Positions 1 through 8,467 are shown, counted from the stretch's first letter. The stretch is DNA of 42,869 nt from Nostoc sp. NMS9 (GCF_017114995.1 NZ_JABXKL010000102.1:1-42869); one strand, 5' to 3'. Notes: generated by a model from the letters alone, not told the origin. Numbers and translations: made by a program.

Positions 1-36
1 GTACTATTTAATCGGTTTTTTGTTGATGTGTGACAG

Positions 37-420
37 TTAGGGTGCGGAAGGTAGGATATATCTTCTTGAAAAACTCCAGTTCTCAAGATGGATGAGGTTT
101 ATACCCTGAGCATCAGTAAAAATATCCTGGTTCTCATTAGTAATATTTGTGGTGAAAACCAGTTCATCTTTTTCCCGCAACACATCAGCTTCTGCTTGCG
201 GAAAAAAATCATAGTCTGACTTACCAATTAATTCTTCTCGGCTATGACCGACGAAATCGCAGTAGGTATCGTTAAGTAATACCCAGCGATGTTGACGGTC
301 TTTGACAAAAATTGGGTCAGATATGCCGTTGATTGTCTGATGCAGAAATGCCAAAGAAAAGTTTTGCTGCTGCGTGTTTTGTTTTGGCGCGGGGTTATCT
401 AAGAAACTAGGATGGTTCAT
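37..420 (-). CDS. PAS-domain protein fragment
   Basis: A short leftward reading frame of 127 codons. Residues about 25-105 read as a PAS sensor domain: the stretch ISDPIFVKDRQHRWVLLND followed by a GHSREELIGKSDYDFFP element is typical of PAS domains at the N-terminus of cyanobacterial histidine kinases and diguanylate cyclases. After DAQGINL the sequence no longer looks like the last PAS strands and stops. There is no output domain. It is probably the stump of a larger sensory protein, cut by deletion or frameshift, although a free-standing PAS protein cannot be excluded. The ligand is unknown. The gene lies at the window edge and its 3' neighbour is not visible. Confidence 0.5.
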   Translation of the reverse strand: MNHPSFLDNPAPKQNTQQQNFSLAFLHQTINGISDPIFVKDRQHRWVLLNDTYCDFVGHSREELIGKSDYDFFPQAEADVLREKDELVFTTNITNENQDIFTDAQGINLIHLENWSFSRRYILPSAP

Positions 421-787
421 ACCCGAATTTATCTCTAAAATTTAGCTAAACAGCTTTTGTTTAGCTCCCTATATGCCAGTATGACTAGTATTTATTATTC
501 CCAAAGTCACTACGGGTGCAACAGGGAATTGGGGACACTTCGACATGGTTCGACTCCGCTCACCAGCCGCTCTGTGCATCACTGGAGATTGGTAAGATTT
601 TGTTCTCTAGGGGAACAAAGAGATTAGGTTAGGTTCGGCGATGCCTGCGGCGGCTACGCCAACGCATTCATCAACTGTGACGCGGCTTTTTTGAATAGCA
701 TAATTGATACAAAACCTTAAAATGCTTGCGGTATCGTCAAATTCGTAGATTAGACTAGAACCACAGGGTAACAATCAAAGGAAGATT
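421..787. other. Intergenic, no gene seen
   Basis: No convincing reading frame. The stretch holds a degraded HIP1-rich cyanobacterial repeat around 640-670 (GATGCCTGCGGCGGCTACGC). It must also carry the promoters of the divergent PAS fragment and first VWA gene. A purine-rich ribosome site (AAAGGAAG, 777-784) precedes the VWA start. Confidence 0.5.
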
Positions 788-1393
788 ATGATGAGCGATC
801 GCGACTATACATTAATCATTGACAAAAGCGGTAGTATGTCTACACCCGACCAACTGGGTGGTAGAAGTAGATGGGAAATCGCTCAAGAGTCTACTCTCGC
901 TTTGGCCAGAAAGGCCGAACAGTTTGACCCCGATGGCATCACCGTTTACGTGTTTTCTGGGAGATTTAAACGCTACGATGATGTCACCTCAGCCAAAGTC
1001 GCCCAAATATTTCTCGAAAATGACCCTTCTGGCACAACAAACTTAGCAGGTGTACTTCAAGATGCGCTCAATAACTACTTTCAACGCAAAGCCGCCGGTA
1101 AAACCAAGCCAAACGGAGAGACAATTTTAGTTATCACTGATGGTGAACCAGACGATCGCAAAGCTGTGTTTGAAGTCATCATTCATGCTACTCGCCAAAT
1201 GGAACGTGATGAAGAATTAGCAATTTCGATTATTCAAGTAGGTTCAGATGCCCAAGCAACTAAGTTTCTCAAAGCTTTGGATGACCAGTTACAAAGTGTT
1301 GGCGCTAAATTTGATATTTGCGATACCGTCACTTTAGACGATTTAGAAGAAATGAGTCTTGTAGATGTATTGACGAACGCAATAACTGACTAA
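788..1393 (+). CDS. von Willebrand factor A domain protein, copy 1
   Basis: A 201-residue protein that is a single VWA domain. The metal-ion-dependent adhesion site is complete: DKSGSM near residue 13 (DxSxS), the threonine in DPSGTTNLAG, and the aspartate in VITDGEPDD. Such cytosolic VWA proteins bind Mg2+ and scaffold protein complexes; the partner is unknown here. There is no signal peptide or membrane segment. The start is the first of two adjacent ATGs (788 or 791), preceded by AAAGGAAG. The next gene is a close paralogue, so this is a tandem duplication. A Slr1339-like salt-stress protein follows, suggesting a small stress-related operon, which is inference only. Confidence 0.85.
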   Translation: MMSDRDYTLIIDKSGSMSTPDQLGGRSRWEIAQESTLALARKAEQFDPDGITVYVFSGRFKRYDDVTSAKVAQIFLENDPSGTTNLAGVLQDALNNYFQRKAAGKTKPNGETILVITDGEPDDRKAVFEVIIHATRQMERDEELAISIIQVGSDAQATKFLKALDDQLQSVGAKFDICDTVTLDDLEEMSLVDVLTNAITD

Positions 1394-1479
1394 TACAGCA
1401 GAATTCAGGAGTAAAACACGCTTTATATTTAGGTAACAGACTTCGCTTGTGTACCTTACCAATTTAAACTCTGCTGTAT
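1393..1479. repeat. Small palindromic element between the VWA paralogues
   Basis: An 87-bp segment bounded by a perfect 10-bp inverted repeat (ATACAGCAGA at 1393, TCTGCTGTAT at 1470). A nested imperfect stem lies inside (AGGTAACA / TGTGTACCT). The ends resemble those of the larger element at 12182-12324, which also begins TACAGCAGATT. It is probably a mobile, MITE-like cyanobacterial repeat. It may also act as a weak terminator or processing hairpin between the two genes. Confidence 0.6.
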
Positions 1480-1535
1480 GTTTGTCGATCGCCCATAGTT
1501 GAGTAACTGTTAATTCTTAATTGGAGAATTCAATA

Positions 1536-2141
1536 ATGCTAGAAAATCGTGATTATACCTTGATTATTGACAAAAGCGGTAGTATGGCAACCCAAGATCA
1601 AAAGGGTGGTAGAACTAGATGGGTTGCAGCCCAAGAATCAACTTTAGCTTTAGCTAGTAAGTGTGAGCAATTTGACCCGGATGGCATCACTATCTATGTA
1701 TTTTCTGGCAAATTCAAGCGATACGAAAACGTCACATCCAGCAAGGTATCACAAATTTTTCGAGAGAACGATCCCTCTGGTACAACTGACTTGGCAAGTG
1801 TGTTAAAACATGCAACTGATGATTATCTTCAACGCAAAACAGCCGGTCAAACCAAGCCAAATGGTGAAACAATTTTAGTAGTTACTGATGGTGAGCCGGA
1901 CGATCGCAAAGCAGTCATGAGGGTGATTATTGAAGCTTCTCGTCGCATCGATCGAGATGAAGAATTAGCTATTTCTTTTATTCAAGTTGGCACAGATCAA
2001 CAAGCTACCCGCTTTCTCAAAGTCTTAGATGATGAACTCCAAAGTGCTGGTGCTAAGTTTGATATATGTGACACCATTACTATGGAAGATATGGAAGATT
2101 TGAGTCTATCGGAAGTGCTACTCAATGCCATTAATGACTAG
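1536..2141 (+). CDS. von Willebrand factor A domain protein, copy 2
   Basis: A 201-residue VWA protein, the same length as the preceding gene and very similar along its whole length, so the pair arose by tandem duplication. The MIDAS residues are kept: DKSGSM, DPSGTTDLAS and VVTDGEPDD. I chose the ATG at 1536 rather than the upstream in-frame TTG at 1521. GGAG at 1523 sits at the right distance as a ribosome site, and this start gives the same length as copy 1. The two copies differ most in the C-terminal third and around residues 15-35, which may reflect different partners. A Slr1339-like gene follows 27 nt downstream. Confidence 0.85.
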   Translation: MLENRDYTLIIDKSGSMATQDQKGGRTRWVAAQESTLALASKCEQFDPDGITIYVFSGKFKRYENVTSSKVSQIFRENDPSGTTDLASVLKHATDDYLQRKTAGQTKPNGETILVVTDGEPDDRKAVMRVIIEASRRIDRDEELAISFIQVGTDQQATRFLKVLDDELQSAGAKFDICDTITMEDMEDLSLSEVLLNAIND

Positions 2142-2168
2142 CTATACTATTTATGAGGAATTGCAAAA

Positions 2169-2564
2169 ATGGATTCCATTGATAAGCTATTAGCTGAACT
2201 CCAAACTGAATGTCAAGAAGTACAACCACAACAGCAGCAGTCAAAATCAGTTGTAGCCAAATCGTTTATTCCATCATCGCCAAAGTCGGCATCTTTGATG
2301 GATAACCTTTTGGCAGAAGTTAAGGCTGATTTTGCCGAAGAGGATGCTGCTATTGAATTAAAAAGACAGCAAGAACTAGAACAGGAACGAATTCGACAAG
2401 AACAACTCAAAGCCAAACAACTAGAGGCTTTGCAAGTACAGGCGAAAGAATGGTTATCTAAAGTAGATCCACTTTCGTCTGAAGGACTTTGGTTTGAAAG
2501 GTTTGCTGAAAGTTACCCCTCAAAATTAGAGGCAGCGATTGAATATTTAAGAAGCAATGAATAA
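2169..2564 (+). CDS. Salt-stress protein, Slr1339-like
   Basis: A 131-residue soluble protein with three parts. The N-terminus MDSIDKLLAELQTE is followed by a Q/S-rich linker. Residues 40-95 form a charged coiled coil with repeated Q, E, K and R and a second DNLLAEVKADF motif. The C-terminal block WLSKVDPLSSEGLWFERFA ends in YPSKLEAAIEYL. This layout matches my recollection of the cyanobacterial Slr1339 salt-stress family, whose biochemical role is not established. It lies 27 nt after the second VWA gene on the same strand and is preceded by GAGG, so the two are probably co-transcribed. The family name is from memory. Confidence 0.65.
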   Translation: MDSIDKLLAELQTECQEVQPQQQQSKSVVAKSFIPSSPKSASLMDNLLAEVKADFAEEDAAIELKRQQELEQERIRQEQLKAKQLEALQVQAKEWLSKVDPLSSEGLWFERFAESYPSKLEAAIEYLRSNE

Positions 2565-2648
2565 AGTAATTAGTAATTCCTAATTCGGAGAAATCTGCTA
2601 ACTAAAATTATAAGGTAGCTAATTATTATTTATTATCTATGCTCAATA

Positions 2649-2990
2649 TTAATGGTGATTTGTTCGAGCTAAATGTTGAACAGCCCATTCGTGCATAGCA
2701 TAAAGAATTGGTTGCAAAGTTTCTCCTAAAGGTGTTAGAGAATATTCTACTTTAGGCGGAATTTGGGGATAAACTTCTCGATGGATAATGCCGTCTTCTT
2801 CCATTTCTCTGAGTTGCTGGGTTAGCATCTTTTGCGTAACTCCAGGTAAAGCGCGTTGCAACTCACCAAAGCGTTTGACACCTACCATTAATTCTCTAAT
2901 AATCAAAACTTTCCAGCGTCCGCCAATCACTTTTAGGGTAGTTTCTACTTCACAAGTCAGCCTGAAATGGTTTTCTGCTTCAGCTTTCAT
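2649..2990 (-). CDS. HxlR-family transcriptional regulator
   Basis: A 113-residue winged helix-turn-helix regulator. The N-terminal CEVETTLKVIGGRWKVLII, the helix FGELQRALPGVTQKMLTQQL and the wing YPQIPPKVEYSLTPLGETL are diagnostic of the HxlR family. A cysteine early in the domain (CEVETT) sits where redox- or electrophile-sensing members carry their reactive Cys. These regulators bind DNA as dimers and commonly control an adjacent divergent gene. Here the divergent sequence is a wrecked gene (3240-3703), so the regulator may have lost its local target. Inverted sequence motifs upstream (3045-3054 and 3228-3247) are candidate operators. Confidence 0.88.
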   Translation of the reverse strand: MKAEAENHFRLTCEVETTLKVIGGRWKVLIIRELMVGVKRFGELQRALPGVTQKMLTQQLREMEEDGIIHREVYPQIPPKVEYSLTPLGETLQPILYAMHEWAVQHLARTNHH

Positions 2991-3227
2991 AGTTTTTTTT
3001 CTAGGAATAACCCAACTCAGGTTTGCTGGATAGCTGGATATACCGCTAGTTATCTGTTACTTGTTTTAGGTCTTCCATGACTAGTGTAGCAGCTGCGGGA
3101 ATATGAAAATACAGTAGATACTTGCTGTCTTCCGCAGTCAACGGGAGGCGGATGTTTGATTGTTACTGTTACAGTAATCTGCAAAGTGCGTAGTTTACCG
3201 CCGTAGGCATCGCTTGTTTTATTATAA

Positions 3228-3247
3228 TTGGATAACTAGCTATCCAA
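3228..3247. promoter_or_regulatory. Candidate operator near the HxlR gene
   Basis: TTGGATAACTAGCTATCCAA is an inverted repeat with 7-bp arms and a 6-nt centre. Its inner 10-mer GATAACTAGC occurs again, inverted, at 3045-3054, close to the start of the HxlR gene. Two related sites flanking the divergent promoter region would suit a dimeric HxlR regulator. No binding data exist; this is inference. Confidence 0.3.
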
Positions 3248-3703
3248 TCAAGTAGAGCCTTCCAACAAGGCGATCGCTCCAAACTTCATACTCACACAGG
3301 AAACAATCTCAACATTTCAAGCACAAGTAGAGCGGTTTCAGCAATACCTGGATTTTCCTAATGCACAACATGAAGCGAGCGCCAAACTCGCTGAAATAGT
3401 CAACACTAGAGGGATCTCGCAAGATGAGCTTACACAAGAGATAGCTCAACTTCAACAAAAACTTCATAGACTTGTCAAACTGTTGAAAAAATTCGTGACA
3501 GAGCTAGCGTTGGGGAGCTAACAGTACTATACTTTGTCAAATCCAATTTCCTTTTAAAGGAAATTTTAGACGACGGATATTGGGTTTTCTACTGAGGAGA
3601 AGACGCGAAAAAAGCAATTGAATTGGTAACATCAGCTTATGTTGCTCTTGCAGTAAAAAGTTGGTTGCGTGCAGTAATATTGCTTTCATTGTGGGCGACA
3701 TAA
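3240..3703 (+). pseudogene. Decayed gene of unknown family
   Basis: Protein-like sequence continues over about 450 bp but is split across frames. From 3291 a frame without a usable start codon reads LTQETISTFQAQVERFQQYL and continues helically to a stop at 3519. Another frame then reads VEKIRDRASVGELTVLYFVK and EILDDGYWVFY, meets a stop, and goes on as GEDAKKAIELVTSAYVALAV to a stop at 3701. At least one frameshift and one nonsense change are needed to join them. The predicted protein is helical and charged. I do not recognise it. It is divergent from the HxlR gene and abuts CRISPR array 1. Confidence 0.45.
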
Positions 3704-3713
3704 TCTAAACCAA

Positions 3714-4416
3714 GTTTCCATTAATTCCACTTCTCCGAAGAGAAGCGACCTGCACAATTAATAGAACTGAACGGCATATAGGTTGTTTCCATTAATTCCA
3801 CTTCTCCGAAGAGAAGCGACCCTGGCGCGCGGCGCAGGATCTGCCGGAAGGCGCGTTCGTCAAGTTTCCATTAATTCCACTTCTCCGAAGAGAAGCGACC
3901 TCGTAAAATTGACTCTTTCTTGGCTGAATTGACACAAGAAGTTTCCATTAATTCCACTTCTCCGAAGAGAAGCGACCGTATCTATCTGCTGTGTAAACTT
4001 TCCCTTTAGAAAGTTTCCATTAATTCCACTTCTCCGAAGAGAAGCGACACGTTAGCTAATTGTTTCTCTGTTGAATTAGCTCCACGTTTCCATTAATTCC
4101 ACTTCTCCGAAGAGAAGCGACTTCTTAAAAAATCAACCGCCTCAGACACTAAAAGTTTCCATTAATTCCACTTCTCCGAAGAGAAGCGACAGGCGTCCGA
4201 ACGCGAAGTCCGCCACCACTTTCAGGTTTCCATTAATTCCACTTCTCCGAAGAGAAGCGACTCCGGATCCATCAGCAGGTTCAGCGCGAAGTTCTGTTCG
4301 CGGTTGCGCGGTTTCCATTAATTCCACTTCTCCGAAGAGAAGCGACTTGACCTTCATCGCGCCGCTGCTGTCGCTGTTCCGTTTCCATTAATTCCACTTC
4401 TCCGAAGAGAAGCGAC
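3714..4416 (-). CRISPR. CRISPR array 1 (type A repeat)
   Basis: Ten copies of a 36-bp repeat starting at 3714, 3785, 3864, 3941, 4013, 4086, 4155, 4226, 4311 and 4381, with nine spacers. On the transcribed (minus) strand the repeat begins GTCGCTTCTC and ends GGAATTAATGGAAAC, with a stem CTTCTC-TTCG-GAGAAG. The AT-rich leader lies on the right, so transcription runs leftward and the right-hand spacers are newest. All ten repeats carry the TTCG loop. Spacers are 33-49 nt. Four (3821-3863, 4191-4225, 4262-4310, 4347-4380) are strikingly GC-rich compared with the host. Confidence 0.97.
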
Positions 4417-4689
4417 CCCTCTTATTTAACCCCTTACGCAGTCTGATGTCCAGATGCCATTTGCGACGGGGTATAAACTTACAGCCAAATTCAAGCATAT
4501 TACATACAGATAAAACTCCTAAAACCCTTAGACAGCAAGGCATCGGCGGGGTAAACGAGACAATAGGCATTTCCAGCTTTTGCCGACCCCGCCACAGAAA
4601 AATTAGGCGAAGATCAAAAATTCGTCATTCGCATGAAAACTTTAGTATAATCCCAGACACATACTACCTTAAGACATAGAGCCAATTTA
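4417..4689 (-). promoter_or_regulatory. Leader of CRISPR array 1
   Basis: About 260 nt adjoining the last repeat are homologous, with the same block order, to the sequence adjoining array 3 (17423-17690). Shared blocks include CCCCTCTTATTTAA beside the repeat, GATGTCCAGATG, TTTGCGACGGGGT, a GCCGACCCCGCC box near 4580, and GTCATTCGCATGAAA near 4624. This common position at the same end of two arrays identifies the leader and sets the direction of transcription. The GACGGGGT and CCGACCCC boxes are partly complementary and could pair. Confidence 0.85.
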
Positions 4690-4791
4690 GTAAAATACAT
4701 ACCTAAAATCCTCCCCCAGTAAGCAATCGACACTACTCAACGAAAAATGTAGGGGAAGGGTTCGGGGATTCTATAAATAGTGTCGATGAAC
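4690..4791 (-). promoter_or_regulatory. Leader module, inverted copy of the array 2 leader
   Basis: On the minus strand this reads GTTCATCGACACTA, then an A/C-rich stretch, then ATTTTTCGTTGAGTAGTGTC and GATTGCTTACTGGG. It closely matches 12442-12540 on the plus strand. The two copies lie at opposite ends of the effector operon, each pointing outward toward an array. It sits just downstream of the CARF-HEPN gene and upstream of the array 1 leader. It may therefore be the array 1 promoter or a protein-binding site. It contains a 10-bp inverted repeat, ATCGACACTA / TAGTGTCGAT. Confidence 0.7.
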
Positions 4792-4827
4792 ATATAAAAA
4801 TCCCCTAAAAGCTAGATAACTGCACAA

Positions 4828-6447
4828 TTAATTAATATGATCAGCTATTTGTCGTAATTTAATCTGCAATTTATTTTCAATCGTGGTTTCTTGTGAAAGA
4901 CCAAAGAGTTTTAAAGATTTCAAAAATTTGCTTTTTACATTTTGTTGATAAGCTACTTCAACTTCATTAATCTTTTTAGAAGATTCATCAGTTTTTTGTT
5001 GAATATCTCCTAAAAAAACCTTAATTGAGCCTTTATTATATCCCAAAATATAATCAAGCAGTTCTGTTTTATCTACACCAAGTAAATTGTGTAATAATTG
5101 GTTACGAAGGTCATCTTCTCTTTCTCTCTGATATTGGCATGACCATGACAAAACTTCCCAAGGCTTAAAATCCTGTTTAAGTTCACATAGCCATTTAAAC
5201 TGTCTGGTATTATTCAGCTTAAACCTTCTATGACTTTCTTTTTGATATTTTTCCCAAAATGGAAAATCATATTCATTATATACAGGAATAGGAAAATTTA
5301 AACTCTTTAAAAATAATGTGATATTTTGGGGAATATTCAATTGACTAAGATTATTTTGAGATTTAATAAATAATCCATCTCTATCCCAATCTACTATACT
5401 TGATAGGTTGAGAAGAGAATCATTATTTTTTCTTTTTTGCGAAATAATAGCAGGTTTTAAAAATGTCTCTTGAGTGGCGTTTAAAAGTGCTATTCCCTGG
5501 ATATAGTTTTCTTGATTAAAGAATATCTCAATTAAATCAAGAGAAATAACTATTCTACTAACTGCTGATTTAGCTTCAAACTCTTGACCTTTGGGAAAGG
5601 AACTCTTGATATTAAATAAATCAACAACTTTATTTATTTCATCCATTACCTCATCATCAACTATATCGGTCAAAATTTCTTTTGCAGCAGCAGGTAATCC
5701 TTTGATAATTAATTGCTTTGCTTTTTGAATCTGCATTCCTCGCCAATAATTAGAGCTTTCAATAGCTTCTGATTTAGATTGATGCTCATAATTTTCATCA
5801 AAATATTCATTACTAACTAAAAACTTAACTTTCTGAAATCTGCCTAAGCTAACAAATTGTATAGCAGAAGATATAGCTGGTGTTCCAGCTTGATGACTAA
5901 CATAAACAGGTTTTAGTGGATTAAAGTCTAACTTGCAGAATGCTTCTTCTACCAAAGAAAGGGTTTCATTCCAATTATCTATACCGTTATTATCATTTTT
6001 TGGTGCAAGATATAAAAATTCTAATTGACAGTCAAATTTTCTTTGTAAGTACCACTCTAATAGAGGCTTAAGTGTACAAGTGTCTTGCCAGTAGGGACAT
6101 TTTTCATAAATTAATTTGTCTTGATTGAATATTTGAGATTGGTCTGTGAGCAGAATTATAATTCTTTCCGGCTTGATACTTTGTTCTACAAAATATTGAT
6201 AATAAGTATCAAGCAGTGGAAACTCTAAATCTGACTCGTAATAATCAGGCTTATTTTCATATACTAGACCTAAAACTCTAGCAGGTACTGTATATCCAGC
6301 CTCTTTATTATAGGTATCTTTCTGAGTAGGTGAAGCAAACTCTGTACACTCCAAATTATATCTAACTTCACTATATAAACTTCCCCAATTTTTATCCTTT
6401 TTGAGGAGAACATCGCTATTACCTGTTGTGACAATCCAAATACTCAT
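4828..6447 (-). CDS. CARF-HEPN ribonuclease (Csm6/Csx1-like)
   Basis: A 539-residue CRISPR ancillary effector. The N-terminal half is a CARF sensor: IWIVTTGNSDVLL is the first strand with its nucleotide-binding loop, and VSHQAGTPAISSAIQF near residue 185 is the second ligand-binding loop. Near the C-terminus RNQLLH (about 448-453) gives the R-x4-H signature of HEPN RNases. By analogy with Csm6/Csx1, cyclic oligoadenylate made by Cas10 would activate non-specific RNA cleavage. I chose ATG 6447, 2 nt after the cmr6-like stop with GGGGAG upstream, over a TTG at 6462. It is the last gene of the leftward effector operon. Confidence 0.8.
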   Translation of the reverse strand: MSIWIVTTGNSDVLLKKDKNWGSLYSEVRYNLECTEFASPTQKDTYNKEAGYTVPARVLGLVYENKPDYYESDLEFPLLDTYYQYFVEQSIKPERIIILLTDQSQIFNQDKLIYEKCPYWQDTCTLKPLLEWYLQRKFDCQLEFLYLAPKNDNNGIDNWNETLSLVEEAFCKLDFNPLKPVYVSHQAGTPAISSAIQFVSLGRFQKVKFLVSNEYFDENYEHQSKSEAIESSNYWRGMQIQKAKQLIIKGLPAAAKEILTDIVDDEVMDEINKVVDLFNIKSSFPKGQEFEAKSAVSRIVISLDLIEIFFNQENYIQGIALLNATQETFLKPAIISQKRKNNDSLLNLSSIVDWDRDGLFIKSQNNLSQLNIPQNITLFLKSLNFPIPVYNEYDFPFWEKYQKESHRRFKLNNTRQFKWLCELKQDFKPWEVLSWSCQYQREREDDLRNQLLHNLLGVDKTELLDYILGYNKGSIKVFLGDIQQKTDESSKKINEVEVAYQQNVKSKFLKSLKLFGLSQETTIENKLQIKLRQIADHIN

Positions 6448-6449
6448 AT

Positions 6450-8060
6450 TTACTCTCCCCAAAGTTTGGTAAACTCGCTGGTTGCTAAGAAAGTTAAAAA
6501 TTCTTGTGTTTTCTCATCTTTTTTATCAGGAAAAATGGTGAGTAACTCTACAAATTCTTTTCCCCTCCGCTTCATTTCTCCTTCCCTATTTATCATGTAC
6601 CGAGGGTACATTCGATGCCAAATTCTACCAATCTGACTCATTCTACCTGTAAGACTTGAGCCTTTAATTGATTTACTTCCTTGGTAATTACCGTGAAACC
6701 ATCTCACAGCTAAACTATCATCTTCATCTTGTGCAAGGCGTCCCCAGACTTGAACTTTTTGCGGATGAAATGATTCACGCCAAGAAGTTAATTTATTACT
6801 TGGGGTTTTATTTTTTAATTTTAGCCAGTTATTTACAGTCTTATGAATATCATTTAGGATATTAGTGATATGGTTGATGTTATTTACTGGGAAATAGTAT
6901 TGATTTGATTGATGTGTAAATTGCCAATGACAACCTATCATGGGTTTACCATTTAAATATTCTGGAAAGAATAGACGATGGTCAATGCGTCGCCACGATT
7001 TACCAAAGCCACCAAGCAGCATAGCAAATCTTAAAATTTGTGTTGCTAATGTTTTTAACTCTTTTTTGTATTCTTGTGAGGTATCACCCATGCTAAGAAT
7101 ATTTAAAGTTCCTGCATTTAATTCATAAATAGGCATGGTTACATTACCATACCGATATACATCCATTTCTAAATCAACAGCATTAAAAGCAATTCCTAGC
7201 TGTCCGACAATAGCACCATTTCTCCCTGCAAATCCTCCCCAAAGCTCTCTAGTTAATTCTTCGGCTGTATTTTCATCAGTAATGCCGCTAAATAACCGCA
7301 GGGTGTGACCACGTAAAGCAGCTTTAAAAATATTGGGACGAAACTCGCCTGTTTTATCAATTAATTGTGAGGCTAATCCTTGTCCACGCAGATTAACAGT
7401 GAATAATTTGGTTTCTGGGTGATTTATCGGTTGACCATAACCAGCACTAACTCTAGAACCAATACCTCGTTCTATAGCTTTATCCCAAATACTCCAGATA
7501 GTCTCCCATTCACTGGCTTCTAGTGCTTCGGTGCTGGAAATGCCAAATACTAAGGTAGGTTGATAGAGGGATATCTGAATAAATGCCGAGTGGCTACCGT
7601 TATTTTTAATTTGCCAATCTTGTTGAGGGTGAACTACATCAATTAATGGTTGGTCAACCCAAGTTGCGTCTTTAGGATAACCGCCATGAAAGCGAAGAAT
7701 TCCCGGTATGGCATCGTTGTCAGTCAGTTTACCACCGCAATATCTTGCACCCTGTTCTGAGGTACAAGCACGTAAAAAAGCGCCTTTCATGCTTGCGCCT
7801 GGGTAAAATGGAAATCCCTTAGCGGCGATGACTGGCCGAATTATATCTTCGTCTTGCCCACTATTAGAAACAAAGCGCCAAGTTATTTTATATTCTTTTG
7901 TTTTAACATTGGTGTTAAATGTGGGAGGGTCGATTGCAGAACCTTCTACCCATTCATCAACCCATCTCTCAGACTGTTCGGGATTTCTGATATATTGAAT
8001 CTGCCCGCGCCCTGAGATTTGCGCTTGAAACATTAAGGGAACTTCATTACTATTATTCAT
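6450..8060 (-). CDS. Two-RAMP protein, Cmr6-like fused to Cmr1-like
   Basis: A 536-residue Cas7-type RAMP protein, longer than a usual Cmr6 (about 250-350). The first unit has GFPFYPGASMKGAFLRA and the glycine loop GIGSRVSAGYGQP. A second unit starts near residue 245 with FRPNIFKAALRGHTLRLFSG and has ELWGGFAGRNG and LLGGFGKSWRRIDHR, resembling Cmr1 elements. No separate cmr1 is present, so this gene may supply both subunits, capping the 3' end of the crRNA backbone and contacting target RNA. Its ATG (8060) overlaps the cmr5 stop by 8 nt, with AGGA upstream. A farther upstream ATG at 8111 is less likely. Confidence 0.72.
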   Translation of the reverse strand: MNNSNEVPLMFQAQISGRGQIQYIRNPEQSERWVDEWVEGSAIDPPTFNTNVKTKEYKITWRFVSNSGQDEDIIRPVIAAKGFPFYPGASMKGAFLRACTSEQGARYCGGKLTDNDAIPGILRFHGGYPKDATWVDQPLIDVVHPQQDWQIKNNGSHSAFIQISLYQPTLVFGISSTEALEASEWETIWSIWDKAIERGIGSRVSAGYGQPINHPETKLFTVNLRGQGLASQLIDKTGEFRPNIFKAALRGHTLRLFSGITDENTAEELTRELWGGFAGRNGAIVGQLGIAFNAVDLEMDVYRYGNVTMPIYELNAGTLNILSMGDTSQEYKKELKTLATQILRFAMLLGGFGKSWRRIDHRLFFPEYLNGKPMIGCHWQFTHQSNQYYFPVNNINHITNILNDIHKTVNNWLKLKNKTPSNKLTSWRESFHPQKVQVWGRLAQDEDDSLAVRWFHGNYQGSKSIKGSSLTGRMSQIGRIWHRMYPRYMINREGEMKRRGKEFVELLTIFPDKKDEKTQEFLTFLATSEFTKLWGE

Positions 8061-8463
8061 CTGCAAATCCTGATTTCTTGTAGCGCTGAGTCCACCAAAC
8101 CAAACTGTCACAGAATTGAGTAAGCACAGCTAAACAAATTCTTTGGTCTTCAATGGGAAGTTCCCATAATTTGGCGGCGAACTGCTGAATTTTTAAGGTT
8201 TCATTATTGCTGACATCTTCTTGAGGAAGCTTAATTCCAGCCAGTTGCATGATTTTGACAAAGCTTTTCCATGTATCGCGCCAATATTCGCCTTTGGCTT
8301 TTTCTTTGTCTAAAAGTCGCAATTGTTCTCCCCAAAACCTCTCTAAGCCGTAAGCTACAGTTATTCGCATTTTGTGAGATTGACCAATAACACCTTTTTG
8401 GTCGCGGTGTTTGAGGACTAGGCGTTGTGCTTCTTGGTCTAAGTCGTAAGATTTCCAAGTCAT
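8053..8463 (-). CDS. cmr5: Cmr5, type III-B small subunit
   Basis: A 136-residue all-helical protein in the usual Cmr5 place between cmr4 and cmr6. Features typical of Cmr5 are the N-terminal QEAQRLVLKHRDQKG, a central YGLERFWGEQLRLLDKEKAKGEYWRDTWKSF (seen at about residues 40-70), and the C-terminal LVWWTQRYKKS. Small subunits form the inner filament of the Cmr complex and contact target RNA. I chose ATG 8463, 4 nt after the cmr4 stop; an in-frame ATG at 8478 would overlap cmr4. The 3' end overlaps the next gene by 8 nt, indicating translational coupling. Confidence 0.75.
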   Translation of the reverse strand: MTWKSYDLDQEAQRLVLKHRDQKGVIGQSHKMRITVAYGLERFWGEQLRLLDKEKAKGEYWRDTWKSFVKIMQLAGIKLPQEDVSNNETLKIQQFAAKLWELPIEDQRICLAVLTQFCDSLVWWTQRYKKSGFADE

Positions 8464-8467
8464 ATAT

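Noticed and set aside
4142..4357. Open frame inside CRISPR array 1 (and similar frames at 16738-16950 and 17394-17639)
   Set aside because: They run through repeats and spacers or the leader, with a repeated peptide encoded by the repeat.
4388..4679. Open frames on both strands in the array 1 leader
   Set aside because: The segment is homologous to the array 3 leader, where the frames are not preserved. It is non-coding.
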